Assembly (NCBI GenBank): GCA_945906915.1
Contig: CAMDSI010000111.1
Coordinates: forward strand, 1 to 7,092
Reading direction: 5' to 3'
Length of the DNA stretch: 7,092 nt
Origin: Spirosoma fluviale
Lineage (GTDB): Bacteria > Bacteroidota > Bacteroidia > Cytophagales > Spirosomataceae
Shown here: positions 6,442-7,092 of the stretch, in pieces
Layout of the letters: each line of letters starts with the position of its first letter
How positions within the stretch are numbered: the stretch's first letter is position 1
Position numbers and translations under genes: made by a program
Notes under the pieces: generated by a model
Databases searched by the model: none
What the model saw: the letters and a program-made list of their open reading frames with translations, nothing else
What the model was told of the DNA's origin: nothing

Positions 6442-7092
6442 ATGTTTCCGAAAGAACAAGGATTCTTTTTTCCAGCCGAATGGCATCCCCATATTGCTAC
6501 TTGGATTACGTTTCCGCATAATGACCACTCATGGCAAGAAGAGAAATTAGGTCAAATGTATCCAGAATATTTTGCTTTGATCAAAGCTATTTCAGCGGGG
6601 GAACAAGTTCGAATCAATGTGAATTCTGAAGATTTAAAATCCTTCGTGGAAAGTCAATTACTGGTGTATGGTATTGATCCCTCTAAAATTGAGTTTAATA
6701 TTCAAACCACAAACGATGCCTGGTGCCGCGATCATGGTCCCGCTTTTTTAGTGAAAGAGCGTAGTTCAGATCGTTTGTTAGTTGATTGGGAATACAATGC
6801 CTGGGGAGGAAAATATCCTCCATTTGAAGAGGATAACTCACTACCCTTGACCATCGCCTCCCATTTATCCTTACCCTCTGTTTCCCCTGGAATCATTATG
6901 GAAGGTGGATCAGTCGACTTTAATGGGGCAGGAACGGTTTTGACGAGTCGTTCTTGCTTATTGAATCCTAATCGGAATCCACATCTAAATCAAGCTCAAA
7001 TCGAGGAATATTTGACTAACTATTACGGAGTTTCACAGGTGCTTTGGGTGTCGGATGGAATCGTAGGCGATGATACAGATGGACATATCGAT
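6442..7092 (+). CDS. aguA: Agmatine deiminase, N-terminal part (cut by window end)
   Basis: Hydrolyses agmatine to N-carbamoylputrescine and ammonia, part of the arginine-to-putrescine route. The open frame runs 217 codons from the ATG at 6442 to the window edge without a stop. It shows agmatine deiminase/PAD-porph family blocks: GFFFPAEWHPHIATWITFPH (7-26), TNDAWCRDHGPAF (90-102), IMEGGSVDFNGAGTVLTS (152-169), SCLLNPNRNP (171-180) and, at the very end, GDDTDGHID (209-217), which contains the catalytic His-x-Asp pair (His215, Asp217). Family members are about 340-370 residues, so roughly 40% is missing, including the active-site Cys near the C terminus. The start is only four bases after the coaX stop and has no Shine-Dalgarno, suggesting coupling. 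A bacterial peptidylarginine deiminase-like role is less likely given the short N-terminus without signal peptide. The symbol rests on family membership. Confidence 0.9.
   Translation, partial: MFPKEQGFFFPAEWHPHIATWITFPHNDHSWQEEKLGQMYPEYFALIKAISAGEQVRINVNSEDLKSFVESQLLVYGIDPSKIEFNIQTTNDAWCRDHGPAFLVKERSSDRLLVDWEYNAWGGKYPPFEEDNSLPLTIASHLSLPSVSPGIIMEGGSVDFNGAGTVLTSRSCLLNPNRNPHLNQAQIEEYLTNYYGVSQVLWVSDGIVGDDTDGHID

Noticed and set aside
1..7092. Defence system, mobile element, CRISPR or phage content
   Set aside because: All large frames are recognisable core metabolic genes with intact motifs and no repeats, transposase, integrase or attachment-like sequence; nothing here supports such a system.

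Overview
The window looks like ordinary chromosomal DNA from a Bacteroidota bacterium, most likely of the Cytophagales (Aquirufa or Spirosomataceae-like, inferred from protein flavour only). The reasons are low to moderate GC, near absence of Shine-Dalgarno sequences in front of the genes, a perfect Bacteroidota-type -7 box (TAnnTTTG) upstream of queE, and protein sequences of citrate synthase, NadE and CoaX that read like those of this phylum. No mobile element, CRISPR array, rRNA or complete tRNA is visible. I did not find a previously undescribed system; the content is core metabolism plus one unrecognised small lipoprotein.

Layout. Positions 1-100 are non-coding and end with a strong bidirectional hairpin terminator. 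A minus-strand peptidase T gene (pepT, 101-1375) follows. It is divergent from a plus-strand citrate synthase gene (gltA, 1514-2776) across a 138-bp AT-rich region full of short dyads. gltA converges on a minus-strand 7-carboxy-7-deazaguanine synthase gene (queE, 2837-3484), and one bidirectional terminator (2795-2824) sits between them. queE is divergent from a tight plus-strand cluster across only 55 bp, which hold a recognisable queE promoter inside an imperfect dyad.

The plus-strand cluster runs from 3540 to the window end: a 76-residue basic lipoprotein, glutamine-dependent NAD synthetase (nadE, 4-bp ATGA overlap), type III pantothenate kinase (coaX, 19-bp gap) and the first 217 codons of an agmatine deiminase (4-bp gap, cut by the window edge). 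The spacing argues for one transcript joining the last step of NAD synthesis, the first step of CoA synthesis and agmatine-to-putrescine conversion.

Functionally the genes cover peptide breakdown (pepT), TCA-cycle entry (gltA), tRNA queuosine precursor synthesis (queE) and cofactor/polyamine synthesis (nadE, coaX, agmatine deiminase). All catalytic residues I could check are present, except that the active-site Cys of the agmatine deiminase lies beyond the window. The points most worth a second look are the unrecognised lipoprotein coupled to nadE, the dyad on the queE promoter, the hairpin just before the gltA start, and a 14-bp tandem duplication that duplicates the pepT stop.
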